DNA of 32,873 nt, taken from positions 1 to 32,873 of the forward strand of contig NCFS01000013.1 of assembly GCA_002281295.1 (NCBI GenBank), in the 5' to 3' direction. This document shows positions 7,835 through 16,744 of this stretch, piece after piece. Made by a program: the position numbers and the translations under genes. Numbering within the stretch: the stretch's first letter is position 1; each line of letters starts with the position of its first letter. Below the pieces are notes generated by a model. The model ran no database searches. It saw nothing but the letters and a program-made list of their open reading frames with translations, and was not told the DNA's origin. Origin of the DNA: Halothiobacillus sp. 35-54-62 (GTDB taxonomy: Bacteria > Pseudomonadota > Gammaproteobacteria > Halothiobacillales > Halothiobacillaceae).

Positions 7835-9345
7835 TCATTATTTTGGGCGATCAACTCGATCGCCACAGTGCGGTATTTGATGATTTTGATGCCGCGCGCG
7901 ATGCCATTTTTATGGCCGAAGTACCTTTCGAGGCACAGCATGTTTGGTCGCACAAAGCGCGCATCGTATTGTTTTTAAGCGCCATGCGGCATTTTGCCGA
8001 AGCCTTGCGGCTTGAGGGCTGCACCGTGCACTATTTTGCGTTAGGCACCCACCCGCACCAAACGCTCGGCGAAGCATTGGCCGCGACCTTGCAAACACAC
8101 GCGCCGCAGCAGGTCGTGATGGTTCCTGCCGGTGCCGCGCGGCTCAATGAGGCCACAGCTCGGGTTTGTCAACCGCACCAAACGGCATTTGAGTTACGTG
8201 AAGATCGGCATTTCATTGCCACCTTGGCTGAATTTAATGCCTGGTCGAAAGGCAAAAAGTCCCTACGCCTTGAGTTTTGGTATCGCCAATTGCGCCAAAA
8301 AACAGGGCTGCTGATGCACGAGAACGAGCCGATCGGCGGCCAATGGAATTTTGATCACGATAATCGAGCCTCCTTTGATGCGCGCGGTCCTGGGTTATTG
8401 CCCGTGCCCTTGGGTTTTGCGCCCGATGCGATAACGCACGCCGTAATGATCGACGTTAATGCGCATTTTCCCGATCACCCGGGCGAGTTGACGGGGTTTG
8501 ACTGGCCCGTTACACCTGCCCAAGCGCAAGCGGTGTTGCGAGATTTCATCGAACAGCGCTTAGCCTTATTTGGCCAATATCAAGATGCGATGTGGACCGA
8601 TCAGCCCTGGCTTTACCACAGCAAGCTCGCCGCCGCGCTTAATCTCAAGCTGATTCACCCGTTGCAGGTATGTCAGGCTGCCGAGCGCGCCTATCAGGAA
8701 GGCACTGCGCCCTTGGCCGCAGCCGAAGGGTTTATCCGGCAAATTTTAGGCTGGCGTGAATATGTGCGTGGTTTATATCACCAAAAAGGTGATGCCTGGC
8801 TCACTATGAATGCGCTGGATGCAGAGGCACCCTTGCCCGATTTTTTTTGGACCGGCGATACCCCCGCGCAATGTTTGCAGCAAACGATTGGCCAAACGCT
8901 GCAAACGGGGTACGCGCATCATATTCAGCGCCTGATGGTGACGGGGCTTTATTGCCTGTTGGCAGGCGTGCGCCCCCAAGCGGTGCACGAATGGTATTTG
9001 GCCGTGTATGTGGATGCGGTTGAATGGGTTGAAATTCCGAATGTGATCGGCATGAGCCAGTTTGCCGATGGCGGCCTTATGGCATCCAAGCCGTATATTG
9101 CCAGCGGTAAATATATCGACCGGATGAGTAATTATTGCGCCCGTTGCCCATTTAAGCCGGAGGTGGCGGTGGGCGATACCGCTTGCCCCTTCACGACCTT
9201 ATATTGGGATTTTTTAGATCGTCACGAAGCCCGATTTGCCCATCACCCAAGGCTGGCGTTACAAGTTAAAAACCTGCAACGCAAAACGGAAGAAGATCGC
9301 GCAGCCATTCGTGCCCGAGCGAATCAATGGCGAGCGCCGCGTTAG
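7822..9345 (+). CDS. FeS-cluster photolyase, PhrB/CryB-type (6-4) photolyase
   Basis: A 507-residue member of the bacterial FeS-BCP photolyase group (Agrobacterium PhrB, Rhodobacter CryB), which repairs (6-4) photoproducts and carries FAD, a lumazine antenna and a [4Fe-4S] cluster. It starts with the typical [11 protein letters not shown]. The four cluster cysteines are all present: Cys351 in AQCLQQT, Cys439 and Cys442 in NYCARCPF, and Cys455 in [14 protein letters not shown]. This spacing matches the known PhrB ligands almost exactly. The double His of the active site is at about 366-367 ([10 protein letters not shown]). The [15 protein letters not shown] segment is the FAD-domain signature. 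AAGGAG at 7811-7816 supports ATG 7822. It overlaps the DUF2256 gene. Members such as CryB also affect light-dependent gene expression, so a purely repair role is not assured. Confidence 0.94.
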   Translation: MRRLIIILGDQLDRHSAVFDDFDAARDAIFMAEVPFEAQHVWSHKARIVLFLSAMRHFAEALRLEGCTVHYFALGTHPHQTLGEALAATLQTHAPQQVVMVPAGAARLNEATARVCQPHQTAFELREDRHFIATLAEFNAWSKGKKSLRLEFWYRQLRQKTGLLMHENEPIGGQWNFDHDNRASFDARGPGLLPVPLGFAPDAITHAVMIDVNAHFPDHPGELTGFDWPVTPAQAQAVLRDFIEQRLALFGQYQDAMWTDQPWLYHSKLAAALNLKLIHPLQVCQAAERAYQEGTAPLAAAEGFIRQILGWREYVRGLYHQKGDAWLTMNALDAEAPLPDFFWTGDTPAQCLQQTIGQTLQTGYAHHIQRLMVTGLYCLLAGVRPQAVHEWYLAVYVDAVEWVEIPNVIGMSQFADGGLMASKPYIASGKYIDRMSNYCARCPFKPEVAVGDTACPFTTLYWDFLDRHEARFAHHPRLALQVKNLQRKTEEDRAAIRARANQWRAPR

Positions 9346-9390
9346 TGTGTATGCTTAAATTTGTTGTTCACCCGTTTTTAGGAGAGATTC

Positions 9391-9888
9391 ATGCGCCAAC
9401 CGTTTTTTATGAAATTGATGCTCATGCTCTGTTTTGCGCTGTGCATCGCAAGCGCTAGCGCCCGTGCCGATGAAGTGTCGATTAGTGTGGTGTATCACGT
9501 GGATTATTCTGAAACTACGCGCTATTCGCTCACGCTAACCTCGGTCAATAATCTGCTTGATGCCTTTGATGCTGAACTTAAACCCGCAGAGGTTTCGATG
9601 GTATTTGTGGGCAATGCTATTCGATACACCACCGATAACCCGATGACAGGCACCCCATTCGATACGGCCAACGATGCCAAATTCAATGCCGATCGACAAT
9701 TATTAAAAGAGCGGCTTGCCTCACTTATAAAATCGCGCCACGTGAAGGTTTATTTGTGCGGTAACACCCTATCCGAGGCGGGCATTGATAAAGCCAAGCT
9801 ATACCCCGGTGTTGATGTAACCCCATCCGGTGTGGCAAAAATTGCTGAATTAGAGCACGCCGGTGCGGCCTATTTGAAAATTCAGTAG
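9391..9888 (+). CDS. Exported DsrE-family-like protein
   Basis: A 165-residue protein with a signal peptide (about 1-26, cleavage after ARA) followed by a DsrE/DsrF-like alpha/beta fold: SISVVYHVDY, an LLDAFD helix, SMVFVGNAIRY, and a VKVYLCGNTLSEAGI strand-loop with the single conserved mature Cys123. Cytoplasmic DsrE-type proteins carry sulfur on such a Cys. Secreted relatives are common but uncharacterised. The ribosome-binding site AGGAGA (9381-9386) supports ATG 9391; ATG 9409 would also leave a signal peptide. It lies 45 bases after the photolyase with no terminator between, so it may be read from the same transcript. A periplasmic sulfur-handling role would fit the thiosulfate-oxidising context, but that is inference. 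Confidence 0.8.
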   Translation: MRQPFFMKLMLMLCFALCIASASARADEVSISVVYHVDYSETTRYSLTLTSVNNLLDAFDAELKPAEVSMVFVGNAIRYTTDNPMTGTPFDTANDAKFNADRQLLKERLASLIKSRHVKVYLCGNTLSEAGIDKAKLYPGVDVTPSGVAKIAELEHAGAAYLKIQ

Positions 9889-10011
9889 ATTGGCATTTAC
9901 CTTAATGCACTGGCTGATGGGGTATGCCGCTTTGCGAAAAATTACCCGTCGGGTGTGTAGCGGTTGCGAACTTAACTGAGCCGTTGCCGATAAATTAATC
10001 GGTTTCAATGT

Positions 10012-10037
10012 AAAAAAGAGCCTTCGGGCTCTTTTTT
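10012..10037. terminator. Bidirectional intrinsic terminator between the dsrE-like gene and rhlE
   Basis: A perfect 11-bp inverted repeat (AAAAAAGAGCC at 10012-10022, GGCTCTTTTTT at 10027-10037) encloses the very stable TTCG tetraloop. It is flanked by six A and six T, so it can end transcription from both converging genes. Confidence 0.95.
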
Positions 10038-10052
10038 CAGTTAACGCGCTAG

Positions 10053-11519
10053 TTATGCGTTGCCATTGCCCGATGGGCGGCGGCGTGGCCCTCCTGGGCT
10101 GGGCTGTGGGCGCGGGGCGGCGGTATTGCCTCGGTTATCGCTACTGCGATTGCCATTGGCCTCGCCTCGATTAGGGCTGCGATTGGCATTAGCACCCGCA
10201 CGACTTTCGCTGGCGTAGCCGCTACCCGTACTGGCACGGCCTGAACCGCCGCTGGGGCGGCCCTCGTTAGATCGACCTTCGCCCGATCGTGCCGGTGCGC
10301 TATGGCTGCGCGCCGGGCTATCTCGGCGCGGCTGGCGTGCGGCTTGGGGCTTGCGTAACGGCTCGGGCCGTGCGTTAGGGTCGGGCTCAAAGCCTGGCAC
10401 AATCACGCGCTCAAGTTTTTGGCGAATGGTGCGCTCAATATCGGCGAGCAACTTGTGCTCATCTACACACACGAGCGAGACCGCTTCGCCACCGGCGCCG
10501 GCGCGGCCGGTGCGGCCAATGCGATGCACATAATCTTCGGGCACGTTGGGTAACTCGTAGTTCACCACATGGGGCAGGGCATCAATATCAATGCCGCGTG
10601 CGGCGATGTCGGTGGCCACTAATACGCGCAGTTTGCCCGCTTTAAATTGGCTTAATGCCCGCTCACGCGCCGCTTGGCTTTTGTTGCCATGAATGGCCAT
10701 GGCCGGAATGCCATCACCATCCAGCCCTTCAGCCAGACGATTAGCGCCGTGTTTGGTGCGGGTAAACACCAGCACTTGATTCCAGTTGCCATCAATAATT
10801 AATTTTTGCAGCAAAGGTTTTTTGGCATCGCGATCCACAGGATAAATGCGTTGTTCAACGCGCTCTGCGGTGGTGACTTGGGGGGCTACTTCAACTTTAG
10901 CGGGGTTATCCAGTAAATTTTGCGCAAAGGTTTTAATTTCGGGCGCGAAGGTCGCTGAAAAAAGTAAGTTTTGGCGTTGGGTGGGCAGCAAGGCGAGGAT
11001 GCGTTTGATGTCGCGGATAAACCCCATGTCGAGCATGCGATCGGCTTCATCCAGCACTAAAATTTCAACGCCGCCTAAATCAATCGAGCCTTGGCCGACG
11101 TGATCGAGCAGCCGGCCGGGGGTGGCAACCAGAATATCGAGCTTGCGTTGCAGGCGATCCCGCTGGGGATTGATGTTGACGCCGCCAAAAATCACCATCG
11201 AGGTTAATTTAAGGTCTTGGCCATATTCTTTAACGCTGGCTTCAACCTGTGAGGCAAGCTCTCGCGTGGGGGTGAGCACCAGCGCGCGGATGCGGTGTTT
11301 GTTGCTGGGGTGCAGTACGGGTGTGGTGGCCAAGCGCTGCAACAAAGGCAGGGTAAAGCCCGCCGTTTTGCCGGTGCCGGTTTGGGCGGCGGCCAGTAAA
11401 TCACGCCCCGATAAAACCAGCGGAATGGCTTCACGTTGGATCGGGGTTGGGGTTGTGTAGCCCACAGCGTTGAGTGCGCGGAGCAACTCAGGCATGAGGC
11501 CAAGTTCAGCAAATGACAT
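10053..11519 (-). CDS. rhlE: DEAD-box ATP-dependent RNA helicase, RhlE type
   Basis: A 488-residue DEAD-box helicase for RNA remodelling in ribosome assembly and mRNA turnover. It opens with [16 protein letters not shown], typical of RhlE. Visible motifs are the Q motif (YTTPTPIQ, 21-28), Walker A AQTGTGKT (45-52), PTRELA (84-89), DEAD (157-160), SAT (188-190) and [10 protein letters not shown] (332-341). After about residue 385 the protein is a low-complexity tail rich in Arg, Ser, Gly, Pro and Asn, ending [12 protein letters not shown], which is usual for RNA contact in this family. Other open frames over the tail are composition artefacts. It is monocistronic and ends at the terminator it shares with the dsrE-like gene. 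Confidence 0.95.
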   Translation of the reverse strand: MSFAELGLMPELLRALNAVGYTTPTPIQREAIPLVLSGRDLLAAAQTGTGKTAGFTLPLLQRLATTPVLHPSNKHRIRALVLTPTRELASQVEASVKEYGQDLKLTSMVIFGGVNINPQRDRLQRKLDILVATPGRLLDHVGQGSIDLGGVEILVLDEADRMLDMGFIRDIKRILALLPTQRQNLLFSATFAPEIKTFAQNLLDNPAKVEVAPQVTTAERVEQRIYPVDRDAKKPLLQKLIIDGNWNQVLVFTRTKHGANRLAEGLDGDGIPAMAIHGNKSQAARERALSQFKAGKLRVLVATDIAARGIDIDALPHVVNYELPNVPEDYVHRIGRTGRAGAGGEAVSLVCVDEHKLLADIERTIRQKLERVIVPGFEPDPNARPEPLRKPQAARQPRRDSPARSHSAPARSGEGRSNEGRPSGGSGRASTGSGYASESRAGANANRSPNRGEANGNRSSDNRGNTAAPRPQPSPGGPRRRPSGNGNA

Positions 11520-11642
11520 GGGTATTCCAGAAATAGGAGGTAAGAATAATCGAACCGCGCATGATACCGGATTTATGCGCGGGTCAACGGATTTATCTCT
11601 GGGGGGTGGTGTGCGGTTAACGCTTTTGTTTTAAATTGGCGA

Positions 11643-11843
11643 CTAAAAATCATCGTCAATTTGGTGCTTTATGCGCTGCGATTCGAGGAGATCATCCAGC
11701 CTTCGGCGGGCATCTTTGAGATCAGCCGGTTTGGCTTTGACGGCTTGGCCGCCTGCTTCTCGCCCTGTGTCATCGGCGGCGGTTTCTTCGGGTTCATCTT
11801 CCCAAGGTTCTTCAAGGCTGTTTAATTCGGTGCTGTTGGTCAT
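11643..11843 (-). CDS. Small acidic protein, PA3496-like
   Basis: A 66-residue protein with an acidic, disordered N-terminal half (SLEEPWEDEPEETAADD) and a C-terminal charged helix, DARRRLDDLLESQRIKHQIDDDF. This helix, ending in DF, resembles the short gammaproteobacterial PA3496 family, sometimes labelled putative envelope integrity protein. AGGA nine bases before the ATG supports the start. It lies upstream of rhlE on the same strand with a 123-base gap. No function can be assigned. The family match is from memory of the C-terminal pattern and moderately sure. Confidence 0.6.
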   Translation of the reverse strand: MTNSTELNSLEEPWEDEPEETAADDTGREAGGQAVKAKPADLKDARRRLDDLLESQRIKHQIDDDF

Positions 11844-11963
11844 GCGGCGAAATCCTCATACATAGATTCAGAAATTTGCAGCCTTATACCGTGTTTTTCA
11901 CCGTTTGAATAGAGGGGGGTGGATTAATTTGAAGGGGGGCGTGGCGCCGCTTAGGCGAAGCCC

Positions 11964-12005
11964 AAAAAAAACCCCCGCTAAATGACGGGGCGGTCAGTTA
12001 GCGGG
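11964..12005 (-). terminator. Intrinsic terminator of the algH-ruvX-pyr operon
   Basis: Read on the minus strand, CCCGCTAA (12005-11998) pairs with TTAGCGGG (11981-11974) around a 16-nt loop and is followed by GG and a run of eight T. It lies 45 bases after the stop codon of the last operon gene at 12050. Confidence 0.85.
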
Positions 12006-12049
12006 AGGAATCTTAATGGTACTCGGTTAAAGCCGAGTGGACGATGGGC

Positions 12050-12316
12050 TTATTGTTCTTCTTCGTCGAGCTCGAGTTCGTCATCGCCGATTTCTTCGAC
12101 GCGCTCTAAATCAAGAAAGCCTTCAATTTCATCGGCAAAAGCAACGGCCGTATCGGCCCAGATCATGGGACGTACTTCGGTTGTAATTTCGCCATCTTCA
12201 TCGGTTTGCACGAGGGCAAAGCAGGTTAAGGGCTCGTAGCCAATGCCTTCTTCTGCATCAGAAATTAAGGCATACCAGTCATCGGCGGGCATGATGCTGA
12301 GGATTTTTGAGGTCAT
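12050..12316 (-). CDS. Conserved-looking small acidic protein of unknown function
   Basis: An 88-residue protein that I do not recognise. The first two thirds look folded (MTSKILSIMPADDWYALI, CFALVQTDEDGEI, VRPMIWADTAVAFADEIEGFLDL). The last 20 residues are almost all acidic (GDDELELDEEEQ). A GGAG ribosome-binding site lies seven bases before the ATG. It sits 69 bases after pyrC' on the same strand and before the shared terminator, so it is probably the last gene of the pyr operon. No Cys pair, membrane segment or nucleotide-binding motif is seen. Good start signals, position and codon use support a real gene. Its role is unknown. Confidence 0.7.
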   Translation of the reverse strand: MTSKILSIMPADDWYALISDAEEGIGYEPLTCFALVQTDEDGEITTEVRPMIWADTAVAFADEIEGFLDLERVEEIGDDELELDEEEQ

Positions 12317-12385
12317 GGGATTATCTCCAGTGGGGGTGGGTGGGCGTGCAAGTGGGGTGGATGATGACAGGGCGATATGACGCTT

Positions 12386-13771
12386 TCATGGCGCGCTTAA
12401 GGGTTCTGAGCGACTAAATACACGTTTGCCGTTAACCCAAGTCATGGTGGTTTGATGGCGAAAATCCCAGCCAAAAAATGGGGTGTCGCGCCCCGCCGAT
12501 AGCAGGGTGGTGTTATCTAGCACCCAATAGGCATCGGGGTTAATGAGTGCAAGATCGGCGCGTGCGCCGATCGCAATTTGCCCCGAATCGGTAAAGCCAA
12601 ATAAGTGGGCGGGGCGTCGGGTGAGGGCATCGAGTGCGCGCTCTAACGTTAAAACCCCGTCATCGACGAGTTTGAGTACCAAGGGCAGCAGGGTTTCAAG
12701 CCCTGAAATACCCGGTTCGGTTTCGGGGAAGGGGGCCAGTTTGGCATCCATTTCATGCGGTTGGTGATCGGAGATTACGCAATCGATCGTGCCAGCGGCT
12801 AAGCCTTGGCGCAGCGCATCGCGGTCGCGCAGGCTGCGCAGTGGCGGCTGCACATGGGTATTGCCGCACAAGGCATCGGTATCCATTTCAGAGAGCCATA
12901 AATGGTGGGCGCTCACGGAGGCCGTGATGGGCAATCCATCGGCTTTGGCTTGCTCAATAAGCCGCACGCCCGCGCGTGAGGAGAGGTTGTTAATGTGCAC
13001 CCGCGCGCCGGTTTCGGCCATGATGGCCAGCAGTTGCGCGAGAGGGGCTGTTTCGGCCGAAACGGGAATGCCGGGCAAGCCTAGACGGGTGGCAATGACG
13101 CCTTCATGCGCGCAGCCGCGTTTGGCAAGTGAAGGGTCTTGCGGTTGTATAACGACTAAAATATCGAAGGTGGCCGCGTATTCGAGCGCCCGACGCAGTA
13201 AGCGTAAATCCCGCACGGGGTAATGCGCATTGGAAATGGCGACACAGCCGCCTTCGGTCAGCTCGGCCATTTCGGCTAAAAGCTCACCCTTAAGGCCTTG
13301 GGTGAGCGCGCCAATAGCGGCCACGCGCGCCCGCCCGGCGAGCTGGGCGCGGCGTTTAATAAATCGGGCGACGGCGATGGAATCCAGCACGGGATCGGTA
13401 TCGGGCGGCATGCACAGGGTGGTAATGCCGCCTGATACGGCGGCAAGCGTTTCGGTGGCGATGGTGGCTTTGTGCTCAAGCCCAGGTTCGCGCAGGCGCG
13501 CCCAAGTATCAATGATGCCGGCAATAAGCCATTGGCCTTGGGCATGAACGTGTTCTGCTTGGGCCTTGTTAAAGTGGGCAGGTTCGGTACCGAGCCCGAC
13601 AATCCGCCCATCGGCAAGGTAGACATCGGTCGTGATATCTAGATTGTGGCTGGGATCGAGTACGCGCGCCCCGTGAATGATCCACGTATCGCAATCAATG
13701 CCGGGGCGGCAGCCTTCAGGGTGGCGCACGGGGTCGAGATCAATGCCAAGATTAGGTGGGTTTTGAATCAT
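12386..13771 (-). CDS. pyrC': Dihydroorotase-like PyrC', predicted catalytically inactive
   Basis: A 461-residue dihydroorotase-fold protein that lacks the metal site. The usual DxHxH of the first strand is replaced by DTWAR (residues 88-92, before LREPG). The expected HED-type segment reads IQPQDPSL. The usual HxxH is HINN (259-262). Only the Asp of SDHQPHE (about 335) survives. This matches the inactive PyrC' subunits of Pseudomonas-type class A aspartate transcarbamoylase, which PyrB needs for assembly and activity. I chose ATG 13771 because it overlaps the pyrB stop codon as ATGA; an ATG at 13789 would add six residues inside pyrB. A true, active dihydroorotase must be encoded elsewhere in the genome. 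An allantoinase or hydantoinase role is unlikely with the ligands lost. Confidence 0.9.
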   Translation of the reverse strand: MIQNPPNLGIDLDPVRHPEGCRPGIDCDTWIIHGARVLDPSHNLDITTDVYLADGRIVGLGTEPAHFNKAQAEHVHAQGQWLIAGIIDTWARLREPGLEHKATIATETLAAVSGGITTLCMPPDTDPVLDSIAVARFIKRRAQLAGRARVAAIGALTQGLKGELLAEMAELTEGGCVAISNAHYPVRDLRLLRRALEYAATFDILVVIQPQDPSLAKRGCAHEGVIATRLGLPGIPVSAETAPLAQLLAIMAETGARVHINNLSSRAGVRLIEQAKADGLPITASVSAHHLWLSEMDTDALCGNTHVQPPLRSLRDRDALRQGLAAGTIDCVISDHQPHEMDAKLAPFPETEPGISGLETLLPLVLKLVDDGVLTLERALDALTRRPAHLFGFTDSGQIAIGARADLALINPDAYWVLDNTTLLSAGRDTPFFGWDFRHQTTMTWVNGKRVFSRSEPLSAP

Positions 13772-14769
13772 GATTCTGCACTCATACATAGCGCCATAAC
13801 GGCCATGCGCACCCCAATACCGTTAGAAACCTGCTGAAGAATGACCGATTGCGGCCCGTCGGCCACGCGCGATTCAATTTCGACCCCGCGATTGGCAGGC
13901 CCTGGGTGCATAACAATCGCATCGGGTTTGGCCCATTTGAGTTTTTCTTCGGTTAAGCCATACAAACGGTAGAACTCTTGCTCGGTGGGCAGCAGGCCGC
14001 CTTCCATGCGCTCGCGTTGTAGGCGCAACATGATGATAACATCCACATCTTTTAAGCCCGCTCGCATATCGTGAAAAACCCGTACGCCCAGCGGCTCAAT
14101 ATCATTGGGAATGAGTGTGCGCGGGCCGATCACGCGGAGTTCACCCACATTCAGTGAGTTAAACGCATGGATTTGCGAGCGGGCAACGCGAGAATGTTTG
14201 ATATCGCCCACGATGGCAATGCGCAACGGGGCAAAATCGCCTTTGATGCGACGAATGGTGAAGGCATCGAGCAGGGCTTGTGTGGGGTGGGCATGCCAGC
14301 CATCGCCTGCATTTAATACGGAAACATGCGGTGCCACATGGCGTGCAATAAAATGCGCCGCGCCCGATTGCTCGTGGCGCACCACGAACATATCGGCCTG
14401 CATGGCCTCGATGTTGCGCAGGGTATCGAGCAGGCTTTCGCCCTTGGTGGTGGCGGAGGTGGATAAATTGATATTGAGCACATCGGCCGATAGCCGTTTG
14501 GCCGCCAGCTCAAAGGTGGTGCGGGTACGGGTGGAGGATTCAAAAAATAAATTCACCACGGTACGCCCGCGTAGCAAGGGCACTTTTTTAATTTCGCGGT
14601 CGGATACCGACATAAACCCTTCGGCGGTATCTAAAATACGGGTGATCCACGTGGCGCCCAAGCCTTCGATGGTGAGCAAGTGTTTGAGGTGACCTGCGGC
14701 ATCAAATTGAATGGCCCACGGATCGGTGGCGAGTTTGGGGATGATGGGGCGCACAAAATTGACAGCCAT
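13768..14769 (-). CDS. pyrB: Aspartate carbamoyltransferase catalytic subunit
   Basis: A 333-residue enzyme that makes carbamoyl aspartate from carbamoyl phosphate and aspartate, the committed step of pyrimidine synthesis. The carbamoyl-phosphate site [13 protein letters not shown] (about 75-87) is intact. [14 protein letters not shown] and [14 protein letters not shown] are also family signatures. Compared with E. coli PyrB it has an N-terminal extension (about 20 residues, [13 protein letters not shown]) like the Pseudomonas enzyme, where it holds nucleotide effectors and contacts PyrC'. Start and stop overlap pyrR and pyrC' by one and four bases respectively (TGA sharing with ATG), so translation is coupled. 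No pyrI is present, as expected for the PyrB-PyrC' dodecamer. Confidence 0.96.
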   Translation of the reverse strand: MAVNFVRPIIPKLATDPWAIQFDAAGHLKHLLTIEGLGATWITRILDTAEGFMSVSDREIKKVPLLRGRTVVNLFFESSTRTRTTFELAAKRLSADVLNINLSTSATTKGESLLDTLRNIEAMQADMFVVRHEQSGAAHFIARHVAPHVSVLNAGDGWHAHPTQALLDAFTIRRIKGDFAPLRIAIVGDIKHSRVARSQIHAFNSLNVGELRVIGPRTLIPNDIEPLGVRVFHDMRAGLKDVDVIIMLRLQRERMEGGLLPTEQEFYRLYGLTEEKLKWAKPDAIVMHPGPANRGVEIESRVADGPQSVILQQVSNGIGVRMAVMALCMSAES

Positions 14770-15293
14770 CAGGCAAGGTCCTCACGGGTTACAAGGTGGG
14801 CGGTGAGTGGGGTTGGTCCTGCGACATGAATTTGATGCTGCGCGCTTAAAACCACCCGTTGGCCGACGGTTTGGGCAGAAATTGGCAGTTCGCGGCCATC
14901 GCGCTCGAATAATACCGCAAGCCAGATGCGGGCGGGGCGGCCATAGTCGAATAGCTCGTTCATGGCGGCACGAATGGTGCGACCGGTGTACAGCACATCG
15001 TCCACCAAGATGATGTCGCGGCCATCAATATCGACGGGGAGTTGCGAGGGCGCCACCGTGGGGTGCAGGCCAAGGGTATTAAAATCATCCCGATAAAACG
15101 TGATATTGAGCTTGCCTAAGGGCTCGGCTAGGTTCAGGCGCTGATGGAGGGCTTCTGCCACCCAAACCCCGCCACTATGAATGCCGACCATCAATGGGTT
15201 ATTAAGCTGACCTTGCTCTATGGCCCATGCGAGATTTTGCAAACAATCATCGAGTAATTGATCAATCGTTTTCAGTTCAGGGAGTAAGGTCAT
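14769..15293 (-). CDS. pyrR: PyrR: uracil phosphoribosyltransferase / pyr regulator family
   Basis: A 174-residue type I phosphoribosyltransferase. The PRPP loop [17 protein letters not shown] is at about residues 94-110, with YRDD and the PSQLP segment before it, as in PyrR. In Bacillus PyrR binds pyr mRNA to cause attenuation. In Gram-negative bacteria it acts mainly as uracil phosphoribosyltransferase and may affect pyr expression. I chose ATG 15293 because it overlaps the ruvX stop (ATGA) and gives the usual length. The longer frame from 15341 would add a 16-residue proline-rich extension lying in ruvX. I see no anti-terminator structure between genes, since no intergenic space exists. 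Confidence 0.93.
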   Translation of the reverse strand: MTLLPELKTIDQLLDDCLQNLAWAIEQGQLNNPLMVGIHSGGVWVAEALHQRLNLAEPLGKLNITFYRDDFNTLGLHPTVAPSQLPVDIDGRDIILVDDVLYTGRTIRAAMNELFDYGRPARIWLAVLFERDGRELPISAQTVGQRVVLSAQHQIHVAGPTPLTAHLVTREDLA

Positions 15294-15841
15294 AAGGGGG
15301 TGCTCGCTTGGTGGGCATGGGTATGGACTTGGGCGGAACATTCGGCTTGATTTTGGCTGAAAAATGTTTCAAGAATAATGGCGGCGGCCATCGCATCGAT
15401 TAATCCCGGTTGTTTGCTCACCTTAACGTGACCGTGTTGCGCCGTTACCCGGGTGTGTGCTTGGGCTGAGCTTAAGCGTTCATCGACAAAATATACCGGT
15501 AAATTAAAGCGGCCATGCAGCCGTTGCCCAAAACGGCGAATAAACGCAGCCACGGGATAGGTTTCCCCCGAATCCAAGAGCGGCCAACCGAGCACCAAAC
15601 CGATGGGCTGCCATTCACTGATTAATTCGGCAATGCCCGCCCAATCCGTTTGGTGGGCATTCTGGTTTTGCACGCTGCGAAGTGGGCGCGCCGATTCAAG
15701 CAGGCGCTCGCCTACGGCCACCCCAGTGCGCCACGCGCCATAATCAAAAGCCAGCCAAGTGCCGGTTTGAGCCCGCGCCGTAGTTAACGCCTGCGCTGCG
15801 GTAGTGATGGGCGCAGGGGGCAAGCCTAAAGGGGCTTCCAT
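15290..15841 (-). CDS. ruvX: RuvX/YqgF pre-16S rRNA nuclease-like protein
   Basis: A 183-residue RNase H-fold protein of the RuvX/YqgF family, linked to 16S rRNA 5'-end maturation. The likely catalytic acids are Asp33 (LAFDYGAWRTGVAVG), Glu121 (VDERLSS) and Asp149 (IDAMAAAIIL). It has about 28 extra N-terminal residues and an extra C-terminal tail (SQNQAECSAQVHTHAHQ) compared with the usual 140-150 residues. ATG 15841 shares a base with the algH stop codon (TAATG), so I prefer it over the ORF start at 15910 within algH. The algH-ruvX-pyr gene order is common in gammaproteobacteria. Confidence 0.92.
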   Translation of the reverse strand: MEAPLGLPPAPITTAAQALTTARAQTGTWLAFDYGAWRTGVAVGERLLESARPLRSVQNQNAHQTDWAGIAELISEWQPIGLVLGWPLLDSGETYPVAAFIRRFGQRLHGRFNLPVYFVDERLSSAQAHTRVTAQHGHVKVSKQPGLIDAMAAAIILETFFSQNQAECSAQVHTHAHQASTPL

Positions 15842-16491
15842 TAGGCGTGCCCAGCCTCGGACGATAATAAATGCATATCGACGCCTAAGCTTCGGGCGGC
15901 GGCCAGCCAACGATCTTCAATGGGGCTATCAAAAATTAATTCGGGGGTTGCATCAACCGTCAGCCAAGTGTTTTCGCTGAGTTCCGCATCGAGCTGCCCC
16001 GCCGACCACCCCGAATAACCGAGCGCAATCACCGCGCGAGCCGGCCCCGCGCCATCGGCCAGCGCCTGCAAAATATCTTTTGAGGTGGTCAGGCCAATCT
16101 CAGGGGTAATTTCCAGGGTGGATTCCCAGCCGCCATGCGGGGTGTGCAAAATAAACCCCCGCTCCATTGCCACAGGCCCGCCCATATACACGGGTCGGCT
16201 GCGAATGTTGGGGTTAGAGCAGGATATTTTCATGTGATCAAAAATATCGCCCAAGCTAACTTGGGGCAAGGGGTGGGTAATGGTGATGCCCATGGCGCCC
16301 TCGTCACTGTGCTCGCAAATATAAGTCACGCTGTGGCTAAAATTTGGATCATTCACATTGGGCATGGCCACCAGCAGTGTGTTTTTAAGGTTGATGGCAT
16401 CGGTTAAATTCAGGGCAGAACCTTGCAGTACAGCGCTTGAAGGCTGGGTTGCTGGGGCTTTTTCGGCAATGGTGCTAGGAAATTTAATCAT
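15841..16491 (-). CDS. AlgH/YqgE (UPF0301) family protein
   Basis: A 216-residue protein of the UPF0301 family. It shows LKNTLLVAMPNVNDPNFSHSV, YICEHSDEGAMGITITHPL, a GGPV segment with RGFILHTP, and the YSGWSAGQLDAEL signature. An N-terminal extension of about 35 residues precedes the conserved start, so the real start may be further in, but no clear ribosome-binding site picks an alternative. Biochemical function is unknown. The name AlgH comes from an effect on alginate genes in Pseudomonas that need not apply here. It is the first gene of the pyr operon. Confidence 0.92.
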   Translation of the reverse strand: MIKFPSTIAEKAPATQPSSAVLQGSALNLTDAINLKNTLLVAMPNVNDPNFSHSVTYICEHSDEGAMGITITHPLPQVSLGDIFDHMKISCSNPNIRSRPVYMGGPVAMERGFILHTPHGGWESTLEITPEIGLTTSKDILQALADGAGPARAVIALGYSGWSAGQLDAELSENTWLTVDATPELIFDSPIEDRWLAAARSLGVDMHLLSSEAGHA

Positions 16492-16601
16492 GAGTAGATA
16501 ATAAACCGATGGCGAATGTTTTGGGGTGAATTGAGCAAACTTTGTTTGAAGACGGCACTTAGTGGGCTTGATGCGCCCTGAGCGTTGGGGCGAATGTCGA
16601 A

Positions 16602-16623
16602 CGCTGAACCAATTGGTTCAGCG
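16602..16623. promoter_or_regulatory. 22-bp perfect palindrome, possible operator
   Basis: The segment is its own reverse complement over all 22 bases, reading CGCTGAACCAA on each strand from the 5' end with no central spacer. It lies 111 bases upstream of the algH start and 121 bases after the rluB stop codon. There is no T tract beside it and no loop, so it does not look like a terminator. A symmetric protein-binding site is the likeliest reading. The palindrome is directly visible; the role is inferred. Confidence 0.45.
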
Positions 16624-16744
16624 GCTAACCCGCAAAACCGCTCCTAGGGCGTTAGCATTGCCTTGTATGCTCCGCGCAGGGCGCACACCGGTTAAATAGG
16701 TGGTCGCCTTGATGCTTGCCTGATGCTTGAACGGCTGGCTGCCA

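Noticed and set aside
13771..13789. Upstream ATG of pyrC' at 13789
   Set aside because: The ATGA overlap at 13771 with the pyrB stop fits the coupling pattern of every other junction in this operon.
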